Position numbers and translations under genes: made by a program
The notes under the pieces: generated by a model
The model's database searches: none
What the model saw: only the letters and a program-made list of their open reading frames with translations
What the model was told of the DNA's origin: nothing
Shown: positions 1 to 9,213 of the stretch, in pieces
How positions within the stretch are numbered: the first letter of the stretch is position 1
How the letters are laid out: every line of letters starts with the position of its first letter
DNA from: DASQPA01 sp963756455
Lineage (GTDB): Bacteria > Acidobacteriota > Thermoanaerobaculia > Multivoradales > UBA5704
Assembly (NCBI GenBank): GCA_963756455.1
Contig: CAVWNC010000004.1
Span: 2,046,001-2,110,000 of the forward strand
Reading direction: 5' to 3'
DNA length: 64,000 bases

Positions 1-1841
1 TATCCCGAGAAATCCGTGGCGATGACCCGGCTGCCGTGCAGCCGGTCGCCGAGCGAGGCGTCTAAGTCGCGCACGACGGACAGCCGCTGCAGCCAGCGAT
101 CGCGGCCATCGTAGTGGGCGCGGAAGTTGGAACGGGCGTGGACCGACCGCCGGTTGTCGAGAACGAGGAGACTCCCGGGCTCGATCGTCACGTCGCGCTG
201 CACGTCGTTGACCAGCTCCCGCACCACCTGGAGCGCCCGCCGGGCGGCCGGCGTCTGTCCCTCCATCAGATCGAGATCGTAACGCAGGAACGGGTCCTGG
301 CGGTCACCATAGAGGACCGACACCAGAGGCCCCAGCCCCCGCCGCTCCGCGGTGTTGCCGAAGGAGTAGTCCACCCCGCTCTTGAAAAGATTGGCGAACA
401 GGGTGTCGCGATCCGCCGGATCGAGCAGGTGGATGAAACGCCGGACGCTCGAAAAGATCGTCCGCGCCTCGCGGTCCGGATCCTGGCGCAGGCCGTAGAG
501 CAGCACGTAGTCCGGCATGAACGGGTGGAAGGCGATCTCGGTGTGGAAGTCCAAGAGGATCGACGAGCTCTCCGAGGACAGCTTGTCGGCATTGCCCGGG
601 GTCGGGAAGACGTCCTGGACGATACTCCCCTGCTTTTCCTGGAGATAGCCCACCGGCTCGCCCAGCGCCGCGGCCACGGCGCACAGCCAGAGCTCGGAGG
701 CGTGCGTCGCCTTCTTCGCCCGTTCCCCCGAGCGCGACGGGGTCGGCGGGAGCGCCCGGTCGCACGGAAAGCCGCGCAGGAGGAGCGCCCCGTCGACGTT
801 GCCCTTGTGGGCGAACTCGACGAGCATCCGCCGGATCCGCTTGGGAAGCTCATGGAAGACGAGCCTCGCCTCGAGGGCGAAACCCTCGAAGTCCACTTCC
901 GGGTCGATGCCGACCCCGGCGAGGAGGTACGTCATCTCCGACCGCTCCCCCGCGGTGAAATCGACCACCGTTCCCGGCGCCGGCCGGGCGTCCGCCGAGA
1001 GGCCATGGGCCACCAGGTCGTGGGCGGTCTCCTCCGCGCTCGGCAGCGCCGCCAGCGCCCTTGCTGGCGTCGCTGGAGTCAGGGCGTCGCCGGCATCCTC
1101 CTGGGCCAGCCAGGAGAGGAGGCCGAGCAAGAGAGCGCGGTTGTCGTTGTAGGAGAGGAAGGGCTCGGCGAAGAGGTCGGAGTCCCCCACCGCCACGACC
1201 CGGCCGCGCCCCACCTCGGCGACCGCCAGGAGCACCTCCCCCTCGCCGCTCTGGACGACTCCCTGAGATCGCCCGTTCTCCCCGTGCGAGAGAAGCTCCA
1301 CGGTGCAGCCCGAGCCATAGGAAACCTTTTGCACCGCGGGTGCCGCGGGGTGCGCCGCGATCTCTTCGGTTTCAAAGATCGGCAGCCGCAGAGGGCCGCG
1401 CACGCGATCGGCGGCGATCGTCGCGACGTCGTTTCGGAACCGCATCCCGAAGGGCTCAAGCACCTCGTTGACGTTCGAGCCCCAGGAGTCGATCTCGAAC
1501 TCGCCGAGGACGAAGAGCCCCAGCCCGGCGTCGACGGCGGCTTCAAGCGCCGCGATCTCCGCGGCCGAGAAGATCGCCTCCCCCCCCACTCCCAGATGCT
1601 TGTGGCGGGAGGAGCAGCAGTGGTTGAGCAGGAGGACGTCGCCCGTCGCCAGCAGCTCGGGCGACAGCGGGCGCCCCGTGATGCGCACGACCTTTCCCCC
1701 GAAACGCGCCGCGACCAGGTCCGCCACGTGCGCGTACGAGTAGTAGCGCGGCGCCTCGTTGGTGCGCCGGCTGAGCTCTAAAGCGAGCCCGGGATCGATC
1801 GTCCAGGTTTGGTTGTGACCCTCATCATAAAGCAGCCGCAT
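1..1841 (-). CDS. GATase/DUF4350-like domain fused to a clavaminate-synthase-like Fe(II)/2OG dioxygenase (partial)
   Basis: The frame is open from an ATG at 1841 to the left edge (613 codons), so the C-terminus is missing. A GAGGGGG ribosome site precedes the ATG. The first ~230 residues look like a DUF4350/glutamine-amidotransferase-like fold (GEFEIDSWG segment). From ~260 on it resembles TauD/clavaminate synthase or asparagine-oxygenase proteins: the facial triad HTE (His433, Glu435) lies in DFHTEIAFHPFMPDYVLL, and the distal His568 is in RRSVHAR, followed by a DGRDRWLQR stretch supplying the 2-oxoglutarate arginine. Such enzymes hydroxylate amino acids or peptides using iron, O2 and 2-oxoglutarate. 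The substrate cannot be read from the sequence. The joining of the two domains in one chain is unusual. No partner gene is visible, because the gene runs off the edge and its upstream neighbour is divergent. Confidence 0.8.
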   Translation of the reverse strand, partial: MRLLYDEGHNQTWTIDPGLALELSRRTNEAPRYYSYAHVADLVAARFGGKVVRITGRPLSPELLATGDVLLLNHCCSSRHKHLGVGGEAIFSAAEIAALEAAVDAGLGLFVLGEFEIDSWGSNVNEVLEPFGMRFRNDVATIAADRVRGPLRLPIFETEEIAAHPAAPAVQKVSYGSGCTVELLSHGENGRSQGVVQSGEGEVLLAVAEVGRGRVVAVGDSDLFAEPFLSYNDNRALLLGLLSWLAQEDAGDALTPATPARALAALPSAEETAHDLVAHGLSADARPAPGTVVDFTAGERSEMTYLLAGVGIDPEVDFEGFALEARLVFHELPKRIRRMLVEFAHKGNVDGALLLRGFPCDRALPPTPSRSGERAKKATHASELWLCAVAAALGEPVGYLQEKQGSIVQDVFPTPGNADKLSSESSSILLDFHTEIAFHPFMPDYVLLYGLRQDPDREARTIFSSVRRFIHLLDPADRDTLFANLFKSGVDYSFGNTAERRGLGPLVSVLYGDRQDPFLRYDLDLMEGQTPAARRALQVVRELVNDVQRDVTIEPGSLLVLDNRRSVHARSNFRAHYDGRDRWLQRLSVVRDLDASLGDRLHGSRVIATDFSG

Positions 1842-2273
1842 AGGCCCCCTCAATAATTGATCGATAAACGACAAAGATCGATAGAAACGCCGGCTCGGGA
1901 CAGACGGACGGCATCCCGCCCGATCTCCACGGACCGCGGTCGATGGAACGCTCGAAAAGCGTTCCCCGCCCTATTTACAGCTCATTCGCTTTGAAACATT
2001 CGCACCATGAAGCGTGCCGAGATCGGCGCGTTGGTGAGAGCCCCCCGGCCCTCTGGTGCTTACCTGAAGAGTGCGACTGCCGACGAAAGCGGGACACGAA
2101 ACTAAAAAGAAAAAATGGCGAAAGGAGTGCCTTGAAAACTCTTTCAAACAGACGCTCGCGCGCTCCTGTGAAAGCGGTTTCAGAGAAGGGCGCGGAAAAC
2201 CTCCCGAGTTGCCCTCGGAGACGACGTCGTCACGGCTTTGCGATAGACTTCGGGGAACGAAAGAGGAGATCCC
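1842..2273. promoter_or_regulatory. Divergent intergenic region with an 8-bp direct repeat
   Basis: This 430-bp stretch separates the dioxygenase from the peroxiredoxin and carries no convincing gene. GATCGATA occurs twice at 1859-1866 and 1876-1883, a 17-bp period, just upstream of the dioxygenase start. This is the geometry expected of a regulator site. An A-rich patch at 2100-2125 and the AAGAGGAG ribosome site ahead of 2274 are the other landmarks. Any promoter position is inference. Confidence 0.4.
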
Positions 2274-2753
2274 ATGTCCGAGACCCCCGCCTGGATCGAA
2301 GAGGGCGCGACCGCCCCCGACTTCACTCTCGCTGCCGACGACGGCAGCACCGTCCACTTAGAAGATCTCCGCGGCAAACCCGTGGTGCTCTACTTCTATC
2401 CCAAGGACGACACGCCCGGCTGCACTCGGGAGGCCTGCGCCTTCAGAGACTTGAAGGCCGAGCTCGCGGCCCGCGGCGCCGTCGTCCTCGGGGTGTCGCC
2501 CGACGACGTCAAAAGCCATGGCCGCTTCCGCGACAAGCACAGCCTCAACTTCCCCCTCCTGGCCGATGTCGGCCATCAGGTGGCCGACCTCTACGGCGCC
2601 TGGCGGGAGAAGAACCTCTATGGCAAAAAGTCGATGGGCATCCAGCGCTCGACCTTCCTCCTCGACCGCGAGGGCAAGGTGCGGAAGGTATGGAAGAAGG
2701 TCGCGGTCGAAGGCCACGACGCCGAGGTCTTGAAAGCCCTGGGGAAGCTCTAG
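2274..2753 (+). CDS. bcp: Thioredoxin-dependent peroxiredoxin, Bcp/PrxQ type
   Basis: A 159-residue protein of the usual Bcp length. It reduces hydrogen peroxide and organic hydroperoxides in the cytoplasm using thioredoxin. The peroxidatic motif PGCTREAC gives Cys50 (peroxidatic) and Cys55, the five-residue spacing typical of the atypical 2-Cys PrxQ class with an intramolecular disulfide. The fold signature APDFTL and the FYPKDDTPG loop are present. The ATG is preceded by AAGAGGAG at a good distance. The next gene follows after 23 bases on the same strand, so co-transcription is likely. Confidence 0.95.
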   Translation: MSETPAWIEEGATAPDFTLAADDGSTVHLEDLRGKPVVLYFYPKDDTPGCTREACAFRDLKAELAARGAVVLGVSPDDVKSHGRFRDKHSLNFPLLADVGHQVADLYGAWREKNLYGKKSMGIQRSTFLLDREGKVRKVWKKVAVEGHDAEVLKALGKL

Positions 2754-2776
2754 GTTCTTCCCGGAAGATCGCTCCC

Positions 2777-4081
2777 GTGACTCTCCGCCAGATCTCCATC
2801 CAGCACCGCCTGGCCGGCCGGGGCGGGCACCGCTTCCACCAGGCCCTGGGGTGCTGGGACTCCGCCCTCGCCCGCGGCATGGAGCCCGTCCTCTTCATGA
2901 ACGAGGAGGCGGACGCCGCCGTGCGGGCGGCCCTCCCGGGCGGCCGTGCGGTCCTTAGCGATCCGGTCTTCCGTTCAGAGCTCTCCTTCGACGAGCGGAC
3001 GGCGCTCTTTCTCCGCATGCTCCACGAGCACGTCGACCCCGTCGTCCGGCGGGACGATCGGGTGCTCCTGACCGTCGCCACCCAGTGCGAGGCGCGGGCC
3101 TTGGCGGCCTGGCTCGCCGAGCTGCCGGCGGCGAAGCGGCCCTTCCTCCTCGTCCTCTTTGCCTCCGATCGCTGGAACCGCAAGGGTCCCGAGGAGCGCG
3201 CGCGCCAGGTGGCGGAGTTTGAGGTCGCCGCCGCCGAGCTCGCCGCCCGCGGGCCCGCGGCCCAGCGGCGGCTCCTCTTCGCCTGCCATACCCGGGGGCT
3301 CCAGGCCGAGCTCCAGTCCCTCCTCGGCACCCGGGTGCTCCTCTCCCCCATGACCGAGCTCGATTCCGGAATCCCCACGGTCGAGACGGTCGAGCGGCCG
3401 GCCGCGGCGCGGCCGTCCCCAGCGCCGCGGGTCGCGATCGTCGGCGGGGCGCGCCCCGAGAAGGGCTTCGACCTCCTGCCGGCGATCGTCGCCGCCAGCC
3501 GCGAGCGGACCACGGCCGTCTTCCTCCTCCAGCTCTTTAACGAGCAGCTCTCCCCCGAGGAGTGGGACGCTCTCGGCCGCCTGGCCACCGAGCCCGGGGT
3601 CGAGGCCGTCCATGGCCAGCTCGACCGCACCGGCTATCTCTCCCTCTTCGCCGCGGCCGACCTCATGCTCTTCCCCTACGCCCGCATCCCTTACCAGCAG
3701 CGGCCTTCGGGCATCCTCAGCGAGGCGGTGCTCTCCGGGCTCCCCGTCGTCGTGCCGAGCGGCACCTGGCTCGCCGAGCAGGTGGAGGCGGGCGCCGCGG
3801 CCGGGGTGATCTATGAGGGGGATACGCCCGCGGCCGTGGCGGCGGGCCTGGAACGCTGTATCGCCGATCTCCCGGCCCTCCGGGCGCTCGCCCGCGAGCG
3901 CGCTCCGGCCTGGCGGCGGAGCCAGTCCATGGAGCCCTTCCTCGACTGGTTCGAGCGCGAGATCGCCCTGCGCCAGGCGGAGGAGCCGGCCCACGAGCGG
4001 CTCTACTCGCGGGTGTGGGCGTGGAAGCGGTCGCTCCACCGCCGGTTGAAAGCCTCAATCCGCGCCTCCGCCCGCGGATAG
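2777..4081 (+). CDS. GT4-like glycosyltransferase
   Basis: Predicted 434 residues from a GTG at 2777, preceded by GGAAG. The open frame extends further upstream, but that part overlaps the peroxiredoxin gene in another frame and is not protein-like. The N-terminal half (MEPVLFMNEEAD onward) is a Rossmann-like acceptor domain. The C-terminal half has the GT-B donor-domain pattern: VAIVGGARPEKGFDLLP, then DLMLFPYARIPYQQRPSGILSEAVLSG, then LPVVVPSGTW. It probably transfers a sugar from a nucleotide donor to a surface glycan or lipid. The sugar and acceptor are unknown. Its last 79 bases overlap, tail to tail, the convergent sulfotransferase-glycosyltransferase gene. Confidence 0.75.
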   Translation: MTLRQISIQHRLAGRGGHRFHQALGCWDSALARGMEPVLFMNEEADAAVRAALPGGRAVLSDPVFRSELSFDERTALFLRMLHEHVDPVVRRDDRVLLTVATQCEARALAAWLAELPAAKRPFLLVLFASDRWNRKGPEERARQVAEFEVAAAELAARGPAAQRRLLFACHTRGLQAELQSLLGTRVLLSPMTELDSGIPTVETVERPAAARPSPAPRVAIVGGARPEKGFDLLPAIVAASRERTTAVFLLQLFNEQLSPEEWDALGRLATEPGVEAVHGQLDRTGYLSLFAAADLMLFPYARIPYQQRPSGILSEAVLSGLPVVVPSGTWLAEQVEAGAAAGVIYEGDTPAAVAAGLERCIADLPALRALARERAPAWRRSQSMEPFLDWFEREIALRQAEEPAHERLYSRVWAWKRSLHRRLKASIRASARG

Positions 4082-6042
4082 CGGGTGGGGAGGAGCCGGC
4101 CCGCCGCATCCACTTCGCCGTGGTAGTGGAGGATCGCCGGATCGGTCGCTAGGAGAGCGGGGACGAGCGGCAGGCCGGTCATGTGGAGGGGGAAGTTGAA
4201 GGCCGCCGGAGCCTCGGCGAAGGGCACCGGGTGCGCCGCCAAAGCGAGGCTCAGGCTCGCCTGGTGGCAGTGGTGGGCCGCCGAGCCCAGGAGGTCCACG
4301 CGCTCGAGGATGCGGGCGTTCCACTCCCGCCAGACCGGGACGATCTCCCGCGCCACCGAGGCGGTCATGAAGACGACCCCGGAGTTGCAGTAGAGGATCG
4401 TCCGCTCCGGCTTCAGGGTCGTCCGGTAGCGCCGCCGCGGCAGGGTGAGCCCATGGTGCCGGAAGACCCGCTCGAAGGCGTCGTGCGGCACCGAGGGCAC
4501 GTCGACGATCTTCGCCTGGAAGGCGCCGCCGACTAAGAGCGGCAGCGGATCGCGGACGACGATCGTGTCGCAGTCGAGGAGCAGCACCCCTCGGGCGCCG
4601 CCTTCGAGAGCGGGGGCGAAGAGCTGCAGCTTGTTGGCCGGGGGATTGCGCCGGTCGAAGGGCTCGACGATCGTCACCTCCGCGCCGGCCTCCGTGAGCC
4701 GGCGCCGGTCTTGGTCCCCGATCCCGGAGACGACGCAGACCAGCATCCGGGCACGGGAGAGAGCCCCGCCGAACCAGCGGAGCGACAGCACCAGGCGCAG
4801 AGCCTGGGCGAGAAAGACGGGAGAGTTCTCCATCACGCAGCCGACGACGATCTCCTCGGGCGGCGGCGGCGCGGCCCCCCCGGCCAGCCGGCGCAGGCGC
4901 CAGGCCGCCTGCCGCTTCACACCCGCGATCCGCCGGGTCGTCCGCCAGTAGGACTGCACGAGGCGGAGAGCACGGGTCTCCTCCAGGCGGGCCTGCTCGC
5001 CCTGCCGCCGGATCTGCTCCTTCTCCAGCGCTTCGAACCGCTGCCCGAGCGACCACAACTGCTCGGCCTGGTGGCTCACCAGCCGCTTGAGCTCGGAGTA
5101 TTCGATCCGCTGCCGCTCCGAGACCGCCGGGCCGACCTCCTCCGGCCTCTCCGGCGTCTCCGGCGTGCCGGCGCCGCCGAGGACCGCGGCAAGAAGAAAC
5201 TCGCTGGCCTCCCGGAGCTCCCCCTCGCGGGGCGGGACGGCGGCGAGCGCGGCCGGCTCGCCGCCGCCCTCACCGGTGGTCCCGGCGGACAGGTCGGCGC
5301 GCTCGCCGAGCCGGGCGTAGAGCTCCATCGCCGCGGGCAGGAGGGCCGGCCAGTCGATCTCCCGCGCCAGGAGCCCCCGCTTGAGATCGGCCGGCTCGTA
5401 GAGCCCCTCATACCCCGGGCCGGCGGGCGGCCGGCCGGAGCGCGCGGCGAGGAGCTCCCAGGCGGCTGCCAGGTTCTCGACCACCCCGGAGATCGGCCAC
5501 AGCAGGCAGCGCTCCGGGTGGGCCTCGCGGAAGGCCAGGAGCTGCCGGTTGTAGGTCATCCAGGCGCGGATCGCCCGCCGCGGATCGAGCTGCACCTCGA
5601 GGTCGATCCCCCGTCGCAGGAGCGACAGCGCGACCTCGACCGGATGGCGGTAGACGAGGAGGTACCAGGCGTCGGGCAGGAGCTCGTCCCAGAGGGAAAG
5701 AAAGAGGCTGGTGCGGGGGTCCTTGAAACCCCAGGCGCCCTGGCCGCGCCGGCGGTCGACGATCGCTTCGGCCTGCCGCTTTTCCGCGGGGAGGAAGGGC
5801 GGCATCCCATCCTCCGGCGGGCGGAACGGCGCCAACCCCCGCCGGCTCAGGCACTCCTCGTGGAAGCGGACGAGCTCCGGGTCCTCGAAATGTCCATGCC
5901 GGTTCCCCTTGCCTCCGGGAAGGAGATCGGCGCCCATGTCGAACCCCGCCCGGGACGCGAGGCTCGCGAGGAGGGAGGTGCCCGACCGGTGCATGCCGGT
6001 GAGGACGAGAACGCTCTGCGGGTGCTGGGCCACGGAAGGCAT
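4003..6042 (-). CDS. Sulfotransferase fused to a GT8-like glycosyltransferase
   Basis: A 679-residue protein with two enzymatic modules. The N-terminus carries a sulfotransferase 5'-phosphosulfate loop, LTGMHRSGTSLLASL (about residues 14-28). It continues with WGFKDPRTSLFL and the YLLVYRHPVEVALSL helix, where PAPS-dependent sulfotransferases bind the 3'-phosphate. A linker with coiled-coil character (about 305-365) leads to a C-terminal glycosyltransferase domain with a DxD-type LLLDCDTIVV motif and NKLQLFA, as in GT-A family 8-like proteins. A protein that both sulfates and glycosylates one surface polymer is plausible. It overlaps the end of the convergent glycosyltransferase by 79 bases, so the two 3' ends are genetically locked together. 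Confidence 0.8.
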   Translation of the reverse strand: MPSVAQHPQSVLVLTGMHRSGTSLLASLASRAGFDMGADLLPGGKGNRHGHFEDPELVRFHEECLSRRGLAPFRPPEDGMPPFLPAEKRQAEAIVDRRRGQGAWGFKDPRTSLFLSLWDELLPDAWYLLVYRHPVEVALSLLRRGIDLEVQLDPRRAIRAWMTYNRQLLAFREAHPERCLLWPISGVVENLAAAWELLAARSGRPPAGPGYEGLYEPADLKRGLLAREIDWPALLPAAMELYARLGERADLSAGTTGEGGGEPAALAAVPPREGELREASEFLLAAVLGGAGTPETPERPEEVGPAVSERQRIEYSELKRLVSHQAEQLWSLGQRFEALEKEQIRRQGEQARLEETRALRLVQSYWRTTRRIAGVKRQAAWRLRRLAGGAAPPPPEEIVVGCVMENSPVFLAQALRLVLSLRWFGGALSRARMLVCVVSGIGDQDRRRLTEAGAEVTIVEPFDRRNPPANKLQLFAPALEGGARGVLLLDCDTIVVRDPLPLLVGGAFQAKIVDVPSVPHDAFERVFRHHGLTLPRRRYRTTLKPERTILYCNSGVVFMTASVAREIVPVWREWNARILERVDLLGSAAHHCHQASLSLALAAHPVPFAEAPAAFNFPLHMTGLPLVPALLATDPAILHYHGEVDAAGRLLPTRYPRAEARIEAFNRRWSDRFHAHTRE

Positions 6043-6129
6043 CTTCTAGCAGAGGTCCGGCGCGGGAGTCCAGTCGAAGGACTGGCATCGATCCTGTAAG
6101 TCCTAGGAGGATATGGAAGGAGGACCCTC

Positions 6130-6282
6130 ATGATCCGCAAGTTGAAGACCGGCGAATACCGGCTCTACTCGAAAAAGCAGGACCCGAAGACGGGCAAACG
6201 GCGGAATCTTGGCACCTTCAGCTCCTTAGCCGCGGCCAAGGAGCACGAGAAGGACGTCCAGTACTTCAAACGGCAGGGTTGA
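6130..6282 (+). CDS. Small basic conserved protein, 50 residues
   Basis: ATG at 6130 has a strong GGAAGGAGG ribosome site 5-6 bases upstream. The product begins MIRKLKTGEYRLYSKK and contains DPKTGKRRNLGTF and an alanine-rich helix ending in EHEKDVQYFKRQG. It is strongly basic with a beta-hairpin then helix pattern. It resembles short hypothetical proteins found in many bacteria that look like the arm-type DNA-binding segment of integrases (the GEYRLYS...GKRRNLGTF pattern). The role is unknown; nucleic-acid binding is inference. It stands alone between two minus-strand genes. Confidence 0.7.
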   Translation: MIRKLKTGEYRLYSKKQDPKTGKRRNLGTFSSLAAAKEHEKDVQYFKRQG

Positions 6283-6307
6283 AACGCCGCGCCCAGAAAA
6301 AAGAGGA

Positions 6308-6331
6308 GCCCCGGCGTAGTTGCGCCGGGGC
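6308..6331 (-). terminator. Intrinsic terminator of the S53 protease gene
   Basis: A 9-bp perfect stem, GCCCCGGCG pairing with CGCCGGGGC around a 6-base loop. Read on the minus strand it is followed by TCCTCTTTTTTCT. It lies 22 bases after the protease stop. Confidence 0.8.
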
Positions 6332-6352
6332 CCTGTCGGTTACGACAACCGC

Positions 6353-8992
6353 TTAGTGGACGTTCAGGGTGAAGTCGTCCACCACGAACGAGGTCTGCAG
6401 CGAGCTGTCCTCCGTGCCGACCAGGAAGACCTGGACGGTCTGTCCCTTGAAGGACGTCACGTCGAAGCTCTTCTGCGCATAGCCCGTGTTGTGGTTGAGG
6501 TTCGAGTAGGTGGCGAGGGTCGAGAGCACCGTGCCCGAGGTGTTGCGGATCTCCACCTTCAGAGTATCGAACGCCGTCGTCGTGGTCGTCTCGGCCGTGT
6601 CGATATGGAGCCAGAAGGCGAGAGTCGCGGACACCGCGGTCGACGGGATGGTGACCGTCTGCAGGATGCTGTCGGTGTGGGTGGTGCCATAACCATTGAG
6701 CCAGGCCTTCCAGGTGCCGGAATGAGCCGGCTCGCCCGTCGAGCTGTCGATGACGCCAGAGGTGACGGTCCAGGGAGCCGGCGCGCTCGAGCCGTTCTCG
6801 AAGCCCGGGTTGCCGAGGAGCTGCGTGGTGCCGCCGCTGGTGACCGTCAGGCTGACGGTCGCGGTGTGGGTGAGGCCCCCGCCCGTGCCGGTGACCGTGA
6901 TCGTATAGGTCCCCGCCACGGTGGTGGAGCCGACGGTGATCGACATCGACGAGGTCCCCGCGCCGGGAGCCGCGATCGACGCCGGGCTGAAACCCACGGT
7001 GACGCCGGTCGGCTGGCCACTGGCCGAAAGCGAGATCGCCGAGTTGAAGCCGCCCGCGACCGCCGTCGTGACCGTCGCCGAGCCGGAGCCGCCCTGCGCG
7101 ATCGAGACCGAGCTCGGCGAGGCCGAGATCGTGAAGCTCGGTGTCGCCGTGCCGCCGCCCCAGTTGTTGACCAGGAGGGCGCCGTCGACCGAGCCCAGGC
7201 CGGTGACGCGGTCATAGCCGGTGCCGGCGGAAAAGCCGGTCACGCCGGGAACGGTGTTGTTGCCGCTCGTGACGTCATGGAAAGCCGCCACCCCCGTGCC
7301 GCCGAGCTGGCTCACCGCCATGGGATAGAACACGGTGTTGGCATTGCCCTGCCGCGCGCCGGTCTTCTGGACGACGAGCGACATCAGACCGGCGAACGAC
7401 GGCGACGACGCCGAGGTGCCGCCGACAGCGCCCAAGCCCGAGACCGTCGAGGTGTGCCCGGTGATGATGAGATAGCCGTCGTGCCCCGCCGCCGACAGCG
7501 AGACGTCGGGGATGTCCCGCTTGCCGTCGGCCGGAACCCCGGTCGCGACCTGCCAGGACGGTTTGGCGTAGGTGGTGCTCGCGCCGCCGCCCGTCGACCA
7601 CAGGTCCGAGCCGCCGGTCACGGTGCCGCTCTCGTTCCAGGCGACCTCCGGGATGTAGGAGAGGACCGAGGCCTCGGTCGTCCCGTTGTTGGTGGCCGAC
7701 CAGTAGGTGCTCGGGCTCGCCGTGTCGTTGAACTGGGTGCCGCCGACGCAGACGTTGAAAGGAGTCGAGCAGATGCCGGAGACCGCGACGCCCGAGCCGG
7801 TGGTGTCGCCCCCGACGTTGCAGCCCGCGGCTCCCGCGTCCCCCGCGGAGACGAAGGCGGTGATGCCCTGGCTCGCGGCCTGCGACCAGAGGTTGTCGTA
7901 GAACGCGAGCTCGGTCGTGCCCATCGCCGACTCGCAGGAGCCGAAGCTCGTGCTCATCGACGCCGCCAGGTTGTTGTTGACGATGTACTGGGCCGAAAGG
8001 TCGACGCCGTCCGTCGTCGACGTCGACTTCGAGATGACGAAGTCGAGCGTGGCGTTGCGTCCCACGGCGCCCGACCACTCGACGTCCAGGTCGGCCTCGG
8101 TCTCCTCCCCGCCGCCCAGATCCCCCGGATCGGTGCCGTTGTGGACGAAGACGGGATCGTTGGCCGGCAGGCCGAAGAAGCTCCGGAAGTACTGGACGTC
8201 GGCGAGCTTGATGTCCGTCCGCCCGACGATCGCGACCGTCTGGCCGCTGCCGGTGGTCCCGGCGCTGTAGAGCGAATTGAGGTCGTAGATGGTGGCGAAG
8301 TCGGCGGGCGCGAGATAGTGGCTGCCCGAGGACGTGTAGTACGGGGTGAGCTCCTCCGGCTGGACCAGGCGTGCCCCGGTGTGGAGGAACGGCCGCGGGA
8401 AGCTGTGCAGGGTGACGACGCCCTGGACGAGCCCGGCGAGACCGCGCGGGATCGAAGGATCGATCGAGTTGGCATGGCGGACGATGCCGTCGACCCGATA
8501 GTCATGGATCTCCGTCGCGAACGCCCGCTCGACCTGCTCGACGTTGCCGCTGAAGTTGATCCAACCGCGGCCGTTGGCCACCTCGTCGATCTTGAAGCCC
8601 TGGCTCTTGAGCCAGCCGGTGACGGTCGCCAGATCCGCGTCGGCGAGGCCGAAACGGGCGCCGAACTGCTGCGGCGTCAGCCACTGGTGGTAGAGAGGCG
8701 AAGCGGGGTTGTGCTGCGCCGCGAGCAGCTGCGCGAGATCGGCGCTCGCCCCCGGCCGGCCGGCGAGCGCGAGGATCATCCGCTCCATCTTAAGGCTGGG
8801 ATCCGAGCGCTGGATCTCGATGGCCGTCGGCGGGAGAAGATGGACGTTGCCGGAGAGGGTGACGCGATCGTTCACATTGATCGCCCGCTCGGTGCCGGAG
8901 ACGGCGCCGGGCGTGGCGAGAGCGCCGCCCAGGGCCAGGGCGAACGCCGCGACCAGGGCCAGCTTGGAGCCTCGAAAACTACGGTTCGACAT
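6353..8992 (-). CDS. Secreted S53 (kumamolisin/sedolisin) serine-carboxyl protease with Ig-like and jelly-roll C-terminal domains
   Basis: An 879-residue pre-pro-protein. Residues 1-33 are a signal peptide. About 40-200 is the pro-kumamolisin inhibitor/chaperone domain (YHQWLTPQQFGARFGL). The catalytic domain follows, with the S53 Glu/Asp pair Glu299 and Asp303 (EADLD), oxyanion Asp385 (VSAGDAG) and nucleophile Ser527 in GGTSASSP. After ~600 comes an Ig-like beta-sandwich repeat (ASPSSVSIAQGGSGSATVT). A C-terminal carbohydrate-binding-like jelly-roll (NPGFENG... FVVDDFTLNVH) ends the protein. These enzymes digest protein at acid pH outside the cell. The ATG has a GAGGAG site; a hairpin with a T tail terminates the gene. 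No maturation or secretion partner is adjacent. Confidence 0.93.
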   Translation of the reverse strand: MSNRSFRGSKLALVAAFALALGGALATPGAVSGTERAINVNDRVTLSGNVHLLPPTAIEIQRSDPSLKMERMILALAGRPGASADLAQLLAAQHNPASPLYHQWLTPQQFGARFGLADADLATVTGWLKSQGFKIDEVANGRGWINFSGNVEQVERAFATEIHDYRVDGIVRHANSIDPSIPRGLAGLVQGVVTLHSFPRPFLHTGARLVQPEELTPYYTSSGSHYLAPADFATIYDLNSLYSAGTTGSGQTVAIVGRTDIKLADVQYFRSFFGLPANDPVFVHNGTDPGDLGGGEETEADLDVEWSGAVGRNATLDFVISKSTSTTDGVDLSAQYIVNNNLAASMSTSFGSCESAMGTTELAFYDNLWSQAASQGITAFVSAGDAGAAGCNVGGDTTGSGVAVSGICSTPFNVCVGGTQFNDTASPSTYWSATNNGTTEASVLSYIPEVAWNESGTVTGGSDLWSTGGGASTTYAKPSWQVATGVPADGKRDIPDVSLSAAGHDGYLIITGHTSTVSGLGAVGGTSASSPSFAGLMSLVVQKTGARQGNANTVFYPMAVSQLGGTGVAAFHDVTSGNNTVPGVTGFSAGTGYDRVTGLGSVDGALLVNNWGGGTATPSFTISASPSSVSIAQGGSGSATVTTAVAGGFNSAISLSASGQPTGVTVGFSPASIAAPGAGTSSMSITVGSTTVAGTYTITVTGTGGGLTHTATVSLTVTSGGTTQLLGNPGFENGSSAPAPWTVTSGVIDSSTGEPAHSGTWKAWLNGYGTTHTDSILQTVTIPSTAVSATLAFWLHIDTAETTTTTAFDTLKVEIRNTSGTVLSTLATYSNLNHNTGYAQKSFDVTSFKGQTVQVFLVGTEDSSLQTSFVVDDFTLNVH

Positions 8993-9213
8993 GTGGATCT
9001 CCTCAAAGAAAAAATGGAACGACGAGCGGACGCCTGAGGTCCGCCGACACGATCTCCATGGACGGACGAGTCGCCGCCAGGAGGAGAGAGCACGCAGGGC
9101 ACGGCAGGCGATCGTCGAAACGATCCACCCACGATCCAGCTTTCAGGTTTTTTGGAGGCGCGCTCCACCGCCCTGACGATCAGGACGGCGACGTCGAGCG
9201 CCAGGAAAAGCGA

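Noticed and set aside
114..1781. A 555-codon plus-strand frame
   Set aside because: Antisense of the dioxygenase gene; Arg/Gly/Pro-rich, no domain pattern, typical open antisense frame of high-GC DNA.
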